Assembly: GCA_918807975.1 (NCBI GenBank)
Contig: OU964934.1
Location: forward strand, 14,012,001 to 14,076,000
DNA from: Aplidium turbinatum
Lineage: Eukaryota; Chordata; Ascidiacea; Aplousobranchia; Polyclinidae
Direction: 5' to 3'
DNA length: 64,000 bases
Each line of letters starts with the position of its first letter. The first letter of the stretch is position 1. A program made the translations under genes and the position numbers. A model generated the notes under the pieces. The model did not search any database and was not told where the DNA came from. It was given only the letters and a program-made list of their open reading frames with translations. Shown in pieces: positions 1 to 10,800 of this stretch.

Positions 1-199
1 TCCCCAGATGATACAATAGGTTTTAACATCCTTACATGTTGAAAAACAAAGAAAATTTGATTTCGAAGATTTTAGTCAGACTGTTAATTTTCAATAACAG
101 TCTGATTTTGCGTTTTTCAACTTACTTTTTCTCATTTACTACTGCTTCCCCAAGGCAACAAAAAAGTTTTTTGTCATTAGGACACCGCAAAAAGTAAAA
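1..199. other. Left-edge flank
   Basis: No gene is seen. A small perfect stem (cagactgtta / taacagtctg) lies at about 78-105. This stretch is just outside the inverted end of the transposon that follows and may be flanking DNA or a decayed outer end of it. Confidence 0.4.
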
Positions 200-693
200 A
201 CATCTGAGTCATTTTTTTATAAGACAAGAAATTTTATGAGGATTTTGTAATGCCACCTCTCAGATTTTTATGATTTCCACATATGTAAAAGACAATGTAT
301 ATGGGAGCTGAATAAAAAAAAAATTATCAAAATCCGAGTTGTATTTCTCGAGATGTCACTCATTAAAAATTTGTGTTTTTTAATTGTCACGCATGAGCGA
401 TTTCATTGTTTTTTCTTATTTCTTAAGATCTAGTAGTAGGAGAACAGTGAAAATTGGTGATCTACCATTTTAGGAGTCAAGGAATTCAAAAATGTTGTCT
501 CTGAAATGATTGCAACAAAGAAAATATCGAAAAGTTTGAATTTAAATTTTTTTAAGTAGGCTACCACCAGAGGGCGCCCTAAGAATGGTGACTAGTAAAA
601 TCATAACTTTTTTTTTGTAAGTTATTCTTTATTGATGTGCTATTCCAGTAAACATAAGGAAAACTAGGCCCCAGCTTGTTTTCAGGTGCCCCA
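200..693 (+). repeat. Left terminal inverted repeat of the 4.6 kb transposon
   Basis: This arm pairs with 4283-4765. The inner boundary is where the match stops just after GGCCCCAGCTTGTTTT. The outer boundary is soft, because similarity fades near position 200. Confidence 0.8.
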
Positions 694-1340
694 AGCCTGT
701 TGAGTTCAGGGTATATTTTGAACTCAATTCTAAAGTGCAGCCTACTGATACATGGAAATATATGCCTTTGTTTTGTGTGCTGACAACATATTTGCAAGTT
801 AAACCATTTTCAATTTTCAGCTGTGAGTATAGATAAGCAAAAGGTCAACAATTAAAGTTATTTGCATGAACAGCTAAAGCATTTAAATATACTGGTAATG
901 CACATCTTTAACCTACTTTGAGTTGAGTCTCACTCAGCCCAGTTAACAATGTAGTCAAGTCAATAAGCTGTTAGATTGTAACTTGGTAATTAGAAAGACT
1001 TCTAAGATAGACTGTATCTACCTGACTTGCTTGGCATTAACATTATGCTTCAAACAGAGAATGCACCTTTGGGAAACAATGATCATTATGAGATAAGAAG
1101 AGCTGCAGAACTTGCATAGCAGATAATAAAGAGCTCATTCTAGAAAATGCTTTAAAAATGATTAATGATTGTCGATGTCCGTTTGGATTCCAGCAAAAAA
1201 GAAGTTATTGTTAAACTGAGAGGTTGAGAAGATAAAGAGTGTACACTAACTAAGCAATTATTAATGAAAAATATATTTGCAATATTAATTTAAGATTACA
1301 GTTAAAATGTTAAGATCAAATGACAAGTGCTATTTTTGAA

Positions 1341-3680
1341 ATATTTGGAAAGAATGGTGCAATGTGGAAGATAAGATAGATGAGGTAGAAAATGAAGTGA
1401 AGCTAGTAAAGGAGTTGTCAGAAGAAGATCAGGAGCTACTATGGTGGAGGTCTGGTGTGGACAGAACTGATGATGCTGTGATTTGTGCACATCATGAAAT
1501 GCGGCAATTAAAAAAAAATTCTCTGATAAATTAAAAAAAATGCTGCAACATTTTTGAAATACATGAGGTTGATGCATCTTCAAAACCTCTTCCTCAGAGT
1601 AGACGCACAATTGGGCTTGAATTGGCAAAAAAACTGAGAAGTTTTGGAAACTTAAATGTTGTTCCAGGACAAAAGCTTTGCAGCCGCTGTTTCACCAAAC
1701 CAGGAAACATGGCAATTGATTTTGATAGTAGCATTTTTGAAGGTGAGTCGAGTGCATCTCCAATCACAAAGGAACTTCAAAGTGCAGTTCTCAATGCAGA
1801 AAAGGAAGCATCTACAGCAAACTTAAATGACAGTTTCGCACTATTGAATGAATCTCCACTGGTGCCATTGCACAGCAAACCCAAGCATCAAAAACTAATA
1901 GTATGTTCCCAAAAAATTGCAAAAATGCAAGAGAAAGCTAACGTCACAATTTGTTGTAGTGTCTGGCTTGAATCCCAATGATCTAGAGACAGCAAACTCC
2001 CAAGACCTTGAACTAAGAGACAAAGTTAAAAAACTATATACATGACAGCATGGATTTAAACAGTCTCATAGCAAAATTAAAGATTAAATTTCACAACACA
2101 AAAAAGTTTTCTGACAAATTACAAATTCTGACCCTAATTCCTCAGTCTTGGTCTGCTGAAAAAGAATCAACTTATTTTGGTTGCTCCACGTACTCAATCT
2201 ACAAAGCTAGAAATATTGAAAAAGAAGGAATTTTGGGTCGGCATGATCGAAAACAAAGAATTGGTACTCCAGCTGAGATACAACAAAAATTTTTGGATTT
2301 TTTTGAAACTGATGAAACATCTCGTATGTTGCCAGGCATGAAGGACAAAGTAAGCATACAAAAAAATGTTTATCATCAAAAATGGTTGTTACTAGGGTCA
2401 GGCTGGGAACTTTACAATATCTTTAGAGAGCAAAATCCAACACTGAAAATTAGTTTTTCCAAATTTTGGTCTTTAAAACCTAAATGGTGTGTTTCACCAG
2501 GAGCTTCTGGAACTCACAATGTATGTGTTTGTCGCATGCATCAAAACGCAGAGCTCTTGGCCTCAGCATGTGGTCTGCCAAGCAAAGAAATGATGAGTGT
2601 TCTTGTATGTGAAGTGACAAACAATCGCTGTCCAAGTTGTCCTGGTTTGGCTGCTTTGAAACGTAAATTATTTGATAATTTGACTACATATGATGAGACT
2701 GAGACCTTTTTGGTAGAACAATGGACTTCTACTGACCGATCAGATTTGAAAACAATGGTATATATTAAGGAGGAACTCATTGAAGATACTATTGCTGCAA
2801 TCAACAAGCTGACAGCACATTCTTATATTGCAAAGTCACAAGCTAACTATTTGAAATGACAAAAATTGACATTGGAGCCACATGAAGCAATTGTTTTGAC
2901 AGACTTTGCAGAAAATTATGAATTTGTAGTTCAAAATGAAATCCAAAGTTATCACTGGTGCAAGGAACAATGCACAATTCACCCCATTGCAGTTTATACT
3001 CGTGACATTGATTCAACAATATTTCAAGTCAGAGAGCAATCCTTGTGTTTCATGTCTGATGATTTAACACCTGATACATCATTTGTGTACAACCTACAGA
3101 AACATCTTATTACACATTTGAAACTTCAACATCCTCAACTAACACATATTGAGTACTTCTCTGATGGCTGTGGTGGACAGTATAAAAACTTCAAAAACTT
3201 TCTGAACCTGACATACCATCACTCAGACTTTGGCATAAAAGCATCTTGGTCCTTCTTTGCCAGAAGTCACGGAAAGTCACCTTGTGACCGAATTGGGGGT
3301 AGTGTGAAGCGAAAGCTGACCAACGCTAGTCTTACTGCATCTCCATCCAACAAAATTTTATCTGCTGAAGCAGCATACAACCACTGCTCTCACACAATGC
3401 CTAAGATAACTTTTTGTCTCCTTCTTAAAGCGGATATTGAAGAAACACGCAGTCTACTACAAGATAGATATATCAAGGGACAAACTGTCAATGGGACAAG
3501 AAGCTTTCACCATTGGTCTTTCACAGATGTTTTACTGGCCAATGGCAAATACCAGAGGATTCTTGTTGGGTTCCATTGGATAGCACTTTGCTGAAACTGC
3601 AAGTTCCAACAACAATCAATGGGAGGCAGTACAAACTCACTCAAGATGAAATGAATTACATGGCAGCAATTCGAATGTAA
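1341..3680 (+). pseudogene. Transposase remnant of the long-TIR transposon
   Basis: Decayed transposase gene on the + strand. Its N-terminal part (about 1350-1980) has Cys/His-rich pieces: ICAHHEM near 1480, KKCCNIFEIH near 1540 and GQKLCSRCF near 1666. The main frame runs 2050-2856, meets a stop at 2857-2859, and continues in the same frame to 3594. Similarity of style suggests the last piece (TINGRQYKLTQDEMNYMAAI, to about 3680) lies in a shifted frame, and another shift is needed near 1980-2050. Likely catalytic-core motifs are VLTDFAENYEF (near 2881) and YFSDGCGGQYKN (near 3157), followed by SFFARSHGKSPCDRIGGSVK (near 3250). The Asp residues in the first two look like a DDE/DDD core. I know this motif set from uncharacterised transposase-like proteins of invertebrates, but cannot assign a superfamily. 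Confidence 0.75.
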
Positions 3681-4282
3681 AGAGAAGTTATAAATGACTA
3701 TCAACTGAGGTAAACATGTACTGATGAGGTTTTTGAAATTCATATAATAGAAAATAATTACAAGTAAAAAATAAAGAACTTCAAAGGATTGGAAAAACTG
3801 AGCTTCAAAACAAGATGAAGTTTCGGCAAGCAGTTAGAAGAGAACACCGGTTAGACTGTCATGCTCCTAATCAAGAAAGTCAGGACAACACACTTATGTC
3901 TGATTTAGGCCTACAGCTCATGCTAATTTGTAACCTGAAATGTACTTTAGAAATACAGTAAGTGCATATTTGCATTTTGTAACTTATTAATTTGAATATA
4001 GTTGTTTTATAAGGTTGTTATCTGCTCAAGAAACTTTTTGCAGTAAAAATAAAGCTTGAACACAAACAAGAGGTCAATTTTACAAGCTACCTATATAAAA
4101 ATGTTAATTGGAAATATGTATGTAATCAGACTGTGTAGTAGTGTTTGTCCTTATGTGTGTGTGAATCTTACATATGGTCTATTATGTTTATCTGTAATTA
4201 GTGTTTTACCATTTTTTGCTGTGGTGATGCGGCACTGGATTTTTTTTTTTTTTTTTACTATCATTATTATTTCTGCATTATA

Positions 4283-4765
4283 GCACCTTAAAACAAGCTG
4301 GGGCCTTGTTTTCCTTATGTTTACTGGAATGGCACATCAACGAAGATTGATTTTCAAAAAAAAAAAATTGATTTTACTTGTCACCATTCCTGGGGCGCCT
4401 CCTGGTGGTAGCGTGCTTAAAAAAATTTAAAGTCAAATTTTTTGATATTTTGTTTGTGTTAATCATTTCAAGGACAACATTTTTGAATTCCTTGACCCCG
4501 AAAATGGTAGAAAACCAATTTTCACTGTATTCCTACTACTAGATCTTGAGAAAAAAGAAAAATCAATGAAATCGCTCAGGCGTGACAATTAAAAATCATA
4601 TATTTTTAATGTGCGACATCTTGAAAAGTACAACTCTGATTTTGATAATTTTTTTTTTGTTGTCCTTGTATATACATTCTATTTCACATATTCAAAAATT
4701 GTAAAAATCTGAGAGATGGCATTACACACCATTTCTTGTCTTATAAAAAAATTACTCATCTCAAA
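4283..4765 (-). repeat. Right terminal inverted repeat of the 4.6 kb transposon
   Basis: Reverse complement of 200-693 with substitutions and small indels. The match begins right after the poly-T/ATT stretch near 4240-4280 and ends at about 4765. Confidence 0.8.
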
Positions 4766-5821
4766 AAATGTCAGTCAAGCACTAGCAGTACCTGTAATCA
4801 AAATATGCAAAATGTGACAAATCAGGCCGCATCTCCAGGTGGCCATGGTTGCACCCATTCAATACAGCTTCACAGTATGCGCCTGCGGCTATGTCTTTAG
4901 TCAGACAAATATGGCATACCTGAAGGTAAATGCAAAGATTGACTTCTCTACCTTTCTCATCTAGGCCTACTTAATTTCAGCGCAATCAGCGACTTCGGCT
5001 TTTTTTAATTTTTTTTCTCAATTTTTTTAGGGTACGAACTGTCCAGGGTGTGAACTAGGTTGCATCCGTATTGAATGACCTAATGCCCTTTCGTGCACTG
5101 TACCAGGGCTTTTCGTAGAAGCAAATAAACTATGTGGAAACTAACTGCCAAGAATATCATTGCAAATCCATTAGCACCTTGGAAGTGCAGAATGACTTTC
5201 AGTTACATACTAAACTTGTTGAGAAATTTCGCTTGTAAAAAAGTGTATAAATGGTGATCAGATGAAACATCAAGTTATTTAGTAGTCCAATTGAGTAGCC
5301 TAACTTATCCTGGTTTTATGCAAAAGCATAAACGGTGTGATGGACCAGAGAAACAATGTTAAGTTAAACAAAGCATCTAGTTAGGCAGATTCTAGCCTTC
5401 TGTATTATATTGCATATTTGTTATATATATTTTGTACGTCGTTTTTAGCACTAGTTGCAACGTTCATCTGATAAAAATAAAAGCAACGACAAACAGGTTG
5501 ATTTATTGCTTCACTTACTTTTCAGATGAATGTTTTAACTAGTGCTGGAAATGATAAATTGTCCTAATGAACACCCAAACTTTTCAGTACATATGTAGTA
5601 TATATAATTATATTTATTTTATATATCATTGCAGTACCGTATGTTAAAATATTGTTAAGTGTTTCTGGTAATATATATTAAAAGAATGATTGTTAAAATC
5701 AGTGCATATAAAACAATTCTTTGATACCAGGCCAAAGTCGTTGTTGCAACTTCTCAACATTGTAGGTGTAGAAAATAAGTGTTTAAAGTTTGTGTATTGT
5801 CAAACTAATTTAAACATCAAC
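4766..5821. other. Spacer upstream of PSMB3, with a ~100 bp hairpin repeat
   Basis: No coding exon recognised. Positions 5447-5546 form an imperfect inverted repeat (AGCACTAGTTG..CGTTCATCTG against CAGATGAATG..ACTAGTGCT), probably a short hairpin MITE. The rest is AT-rich, including a TA-rich run near 5600-5680 just ahead of PSMB3. Confidence 0.5.
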
Positions 5822-6439
5822 ATGTCTATAATGTCATATAATGGAGGGGCTGCTATAGCCATGAAAGGAAAGGGCTGTGTTGCAATTGCTTCTGACTTGC
5901 GGTTTGGCATTCAAGCACAAACTGTTGGAATGGATTTTGAGAAGATATTCCCAATGAATGACCGATTGTACATTGGACTTACTGGTCTTGCCACTGATGT
6001 ACAAACAGTTGCACAAAAACTTCGATTTAAGTTAAAGTTGTATGAACTGAGAGAAAACAGACCTATGTCTCCGAAGACTTTTCTCAGTGTTGTGTCAAAC
6101 TTATTGTATGAAAAGCGTTTCGGCCCATATTTTATTGAACCTGTTATTGCTGGTTTAGATCCAAAAACATCTCAACCATTTATAGCTTCATGTGACTTAA
6201 TTGGATGTGCAATGGAACCAGAAGATTTTGTTGTAACAGGAACATGTTCCATACAGTTGTATGGAATGTGTGAGGCTTTGTGGCGACCTAACATGGAACC
6301 TGACGAGTTGTTTGAATGCATTTCTCAAGCACTGCTTAACTCTGTAGATCGTGATGCGGGGTCTGGTTGGGGTGCAGTTGTTCATGTGATTGAAGCTGAT
6401 AAAGTTACTACACGAAAACTTAAAGCAAGAATGGACTAA
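5822..6439 (+). CDS. PSMB3: Proteasome subunit beta type-3 (20S core beta3)
   Basis: Encodes a complete 205-residue proteasome beta3 subunit, the same length as the vertebrate protein. It opens with [20 protein letters not shown] and ends [10 protein letters not shown], both family hallmarks; [20 protein letters not shown] and [20 protein letters not shown] are near-identical to animal PSMB3. Beta3 is one of the non-catalytic beta subunits: it builds the 20S core ring and has no cleaved propeptide or N-terminal catalytic Thr, and none is seen here. The start chosen is the ATG at 5822; the frame is open further upstream but holds no earlier ATG and no family similarity. The gene is one uninterrupted exon, unlike every other host gene in the window. 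Intactness argues for a functional copy; it could be an old retrocopy or a case of intron loss. Confidence 0.97.
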   Translation: MSIMSYNGGAAIAMKGKGCVAIASDLRFGIQAQTVGMDFEKIFPMNDRLYIGLTGLATDVQTVAQKLRFKLKLYELRENRPMSPKTFLSVVSNLLYEKRFGPYFIEPVIAGLDPKTSQPFIASCDLIGCAMEPEDFVVTGTCSIQLYGMCEALWRPNMEPDELFECISQALLNSVDRDAGSGWGAVVHVIEADKVTTRKLKARMD

Positions 6440-7854
6440 TGAATTTCTAGTAATTGTAGATTGTATGTGGTGTATTCACTTAACAGCAATGTAGCAAGGA
6501 ATTTGTTCACATGTTATTTTAATTGCAACTTTTCATTCTGGAGATAGTAAAAAACAAGAAATTGATTTCTAATGCTGTATCATAACCTTTTGCATCAATG
6601 CATTGTTTAAACTTGATTTTTAAAATATGATAATTCCTTATTTTGTTCAATTTTTTTGATGTGTTCTGGAAAGTGGAAATCATAAGTTGGCACTGTTGTC
6701 AATAGCATAAAAATCTTATTTGTTTATAAAGTGCAAAGGGAAATAGGCAATTTACAAAATAAAATCAGAAAAGTTCAAATTCCAATACAGTATGTGTAAA
6801 ATAGCAAATTAAAAGACATAGTAAGAGTCAATTTGCATCATTATGAGAGTAAAGTGCAAATTACATGACGCATAGATACTATAGAGCATACATGTTGTTC
6901 AGCATTCTCAAAGCAGACCTGGGAACCTAATTAAACTGGTTTATTTGTTCTTGCAATGCTTATACTCTTAAAAATGAAATTTTTATCTACAGTACAACGT
7001 TTGAATGCACAGTATCGGTATCGTAGCTAACTTGATGGCATTGGAAGTTTTACCACATGCATGATTTGTAAATTGCTTGTTTCTAAGTACACACAGTATC
7101 ACATATATATACCACCTTAGCTAAATAATAATTTCTGACATATTGCTAAAATTTTACCAGTTTTCAGTTCTGTTGCTTTCAGCGAATCGACCATGAAATG
7201 TAACACAGAAATAAATTTCGGGTTTTAAAAGCAAGCTTTGCATGCAGCGACAACTTGATATGTTTCTTTAAAATTTAATTTTTGTTTTCTTGCTCTTTAT
7301 TTTTGTCGCAATTAATCTGAAAATGTTTTTTTATCAATTAGTTACTTACCTTTAAAAGTGCTGCTACATCCTGGAAATAATTTCAGTTAAGCATGTGTAG
7401 GCTAGTATGAGTAAATAATAATTATATTACTCTGAGTAATATAATTATTAATGACAAACAAAAGATGAATATGATGCTTATTGCTTAGCTTATGAATACT
7501 TTTCATGGTTTGAAAATACTTTTGGGTTTTTTATTGAGCTGGTAAAGATTTTACTATCGTCTACACAAGACCCTAGCAAAAGCAATTCATCAACCATCAT
7601 AGTAAATAACAATATATGCTGAGAGAATAGTCTGTAAATCGCTTGCTTGCTCCTATTGAAACTTGTGATATTTCTGTTATTGATATTTCTGTGATTGAAA
7701 CGTTGCTGATAGCCACATTTTTTGTGATATGTTTTAAATCCAACATTGAAGTTTCACCAATCATTTGAGATTTTTGACCCTGGTTATTTGTTGTAAAGAC
7801 TAATGTGTAAATTTTGGTTTTTGTATTTTTGAAGTTAGTATTAGCTAATTAAAG
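6440..7854. other. PSMB3-MBIP spacer
   Basis: Holds the presumed 3' UTR of PSMB3 and the promoter and 5' UTR of MBIP. A perfect 15-bp stem with a 5-nt loop lies at 7416-7450 (TAATAATTATATTAC / GTAATATAATTATTA). No further coding exon recognised. Confidence 0.5.
6758..6763 (+). promoter_or_regulatory. Candidate polyadenylation signal of PSMB3
   Basis: AATAAA about 320 bp after the PSMB3 stop codon. It is the nearest canonical hexamer seen, but chance occurrence is likely in such AT-rich DNA. Confidence 0.35.
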
Positions 7855-10800
7855 ATGGATGACATTGTTCTGCTAAAAGAAGTCATTGTGATTTTAGATA
7901 ACTTTGCAACTAAGGTAAGTAAAAAACATGTCTTGTTTCGGGTTGGTAATAACTTTATTCATCCAATTTATGCTAAACTTTTCAACCAGAGATACAGGCA
8001 AACTTTTCAAAGTGAATTTTGTGCTGATTCCAGATTAGCAGTTGTGTTTTTAATCCTTTTCAGATTTAAAAATATTTGCTTTATGACATTTTTCATTTTA
8101 GTACTGTAAAACAGCACAACTTTGCCGGGCTGACAACATTGCCTAAAATTTGTGAGTTAAAGTGTGATCACAATGGGATCTTCTTCTTCATGTTTTATTG
8201 GATTTGTCTGATGGATAATACTGCTAAATATTATCCATTAGACAAATCCACTAAAACACGAAGACCATAGTCTGTTTTAGGGTGTGATATTATCAATGAA
8301 TAAGCAAAACTTTTTTTGTTGTTGTTTTTTTAAATATCCCATAAATTGTCATTTTAAAACTTCACAATACTGGTGTGCTGTAGCAATGGACTGAAACAAC
8401 AACAACAACAACAAAAACATGATGAAATCTACCTTTCCCAACTGTTATAGGTCGAAATTTAACAATAGAAAATGTAATATTTTAAGCACTTGATTTGCTA
8501 GTAAAACAGCATCGACTGAAACCAGCACCAAAAGTGTGTTGAGGGACACTCAAAGCCATTTTTGATTAAAAAGTTGCTGTTGACTAGTTTTGTAAGCAAA
8601 GCCTGAACAGTCTTTGATATCATTAGTCCGAATCCTTGTTGGTGTGCCCTTATTTCGTTTTCCATTTGCTATTCTTTCCACCAGTTGTCTTTGAATAGAA
8701 TTATTGCAAATCATATGGCCAAAATACATCAATTTTCTTGTTTTATTTGTTTTTAGAATTTCTATATTGATTTGCATTCTAAATAGTACATCTTCGTTTG
8801 TGATTTTATCCTTTCATGTAATACAACTACCAGCGTCAAAATCTGCTTTTGTTGGTAATTAAAATCAAACTGAAGCTTACTTTCATCTGCTTTACGATTC
8901 CAGGCAAACCTCACGTGTGATATTTTGAAAATCTCCAGTGATGCAAACAATTTTGAAAATCTCAATTTGCCAAAGAACTTTCCAACTGTTGTTAAGGAGC
9001 TGTCTCGGTCTCTCCAGGTAGATAAAATTGTATATTTACTATATATAGACTTAGAATATTACTGCTATTTTTCAATATGATATTTGCGATTGCAAATATA
9101 TATATTGAAAGTAGGCATGGAGTCAGGTAAGAAAGACCCAAAAATTCTTCTGGCACCTTTATTCCACAAGTAAAAACACAAAACTGTGAAGTCGGACCAG
9201 AAATACCTGATTCTGACACCACAAGGACCAACCCTTCAATCTTCATGGAGACATAATCCTTCTCATTTCCAAACAGTCTTAATGAGCAATATTTCCTCCC
9301 ATTAGTAATTAGCGATATACCATCACTCATCAGCGTAGTTTGTTTTTACCATGTTGATCTACTCTACATACATAAACAGGCCATGCCAACAGGCAAACTT
9401 CAATGTAATTAGAGGCTGATCTGTGACGATAGAAGTCAAAATCGCGAATGTGTAGGCTATCATATTTTATATGTTTTTGAGCTACTTTGCGCTATGTTTA
9501 TCATGCAAATATTGGACTGCATTTTGCCACTTGTGTTGGAAGTCTAAAGAACATTTGACAACACCGGTGACAGGAAAATCTAGAAATGTCGTTTTTTTAA
9601 CCTGAAACTAGAAGTTTTGCAGTTTTGCAATGATTTAAGATTCAGTAATCACACTTTGCATTCTTAAAACTATTTTTCGAAGCGATATAAATTACATTTT
9701 TAAAAACAAAATTGCACCGGCTTCTAATCGTTGTTAATGTTATAGATTTGCAAATTGGCATTGCCTGTGTTTTTAGGTCGTTAGGCTACAGTTTATACCA
9801 TCTCATCACTCATCAGTAGTTAAGAAAAGAAAATGTGGCTTTTAAAAATCTTACGTTTCTGAGCTGCTATTACAACAGTATATTTATACAGGAAAAAGCT
9901 GATACTGTCGTTGAAAAGCCAAAGGTGTGCTTTGATAAAGATATGATACAGATCACAGTACCAAAGGCACAGGTAACATGAACAATATTGTAAAGCATGT
10001 GGGATCGTTAAAGTTGTAAAGCTTTCCTGTTGGACTTTCGCAGCGTATTTCCAGACAGCAAATCAACAGTTTTTTATGTTGATTCAATGTCTGGACACGT
10101 TGCATCAATGTAAAAAAACGGTTGATATGCTAAGTTCTGGATGTATCTCTGACGTTATTTGATGAATGTCATAAAGTCCGCAAAAATACTTTTTTAATTT
10201 GAAAAAACAAGCTCTGTATAATGTTAAACTCCATTTGATCCGCCAGAAATAAATCTTAAACAGACATTTTAAGAGATTTTTAAACGATATCATATTAACT
10301 CTGTGAGCAGCATCAAAATGAGAAAGAATAACATTGTTCGGATTGAAAAGTTGTTATTTTTTTAACCACTTTACGTTTTAAATGCACCAGCTATTTAGCT
10401 GTAAAATTACTTTAACATTATAAGCACTTCTTGTTGCATAGCTTACAGTTGTGATTGTTTTATTTTTATTTCTCATCAAAGTCTTTCGTGAATTAATGAT
10501 GTTGATTGCAGTTAGATCAACGTATAGAAGCTTTCATTTCACACGCTCAGAACGCTGTGGATGACCAAAACATACAAGAATTTTTCCTTAGAAGCGGCGA
10601 AGATGTGTAAGAATTATAATTTTACGAGTTTTAGTTGAAAACAAATAGAAAGCTTTCTCTAGTGTGGTTTTGTTGCTTGCACCAGTTCAATTCTCTCTCC
10701 ATTTTGCCTCAAAGAAGCCTGGTCTTCATCCTGAAACATCAAGCTTGACCAGTTGCCTGCACCTGCAGTGACACTTTCTTTTCTCGTAATGCATTTTTAA

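Larger units (their letters stand above)
200..4765 (+). mobile_element. Degenerate DNA transposon with long terminal inverted repeats
   Basis: The first ~490 bp and the last ~480 bp are inverted copies of each other, by eye about 80-85% alike, with matching blocks in the same order: the Ttttttataagacaag block, the ATTGTCACGC.TGAGCGATTTCATTG block, the CTAGTAGTAGGA block, the TACCACCAG block and the GGCCCCAGCTTGTTTT block. Between them lies a broken transposase reading frame on the + strand. No target duplication could be fixed at the outer ends. A cut-and-paste DNA transposon explains long inverted ends plus one internal protein gene. The superfamily was not recognised, and no capsid, polymerase or integrase gene is present that would suggest a larger element. 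Confidence 0.85.

Noticed and set aside
8992-9330. 112-codon minus-strand open frame in MBIP intron 2
   Set aside because: It overlaps MBIP exon 2, has no recognised similarity and no splice context.
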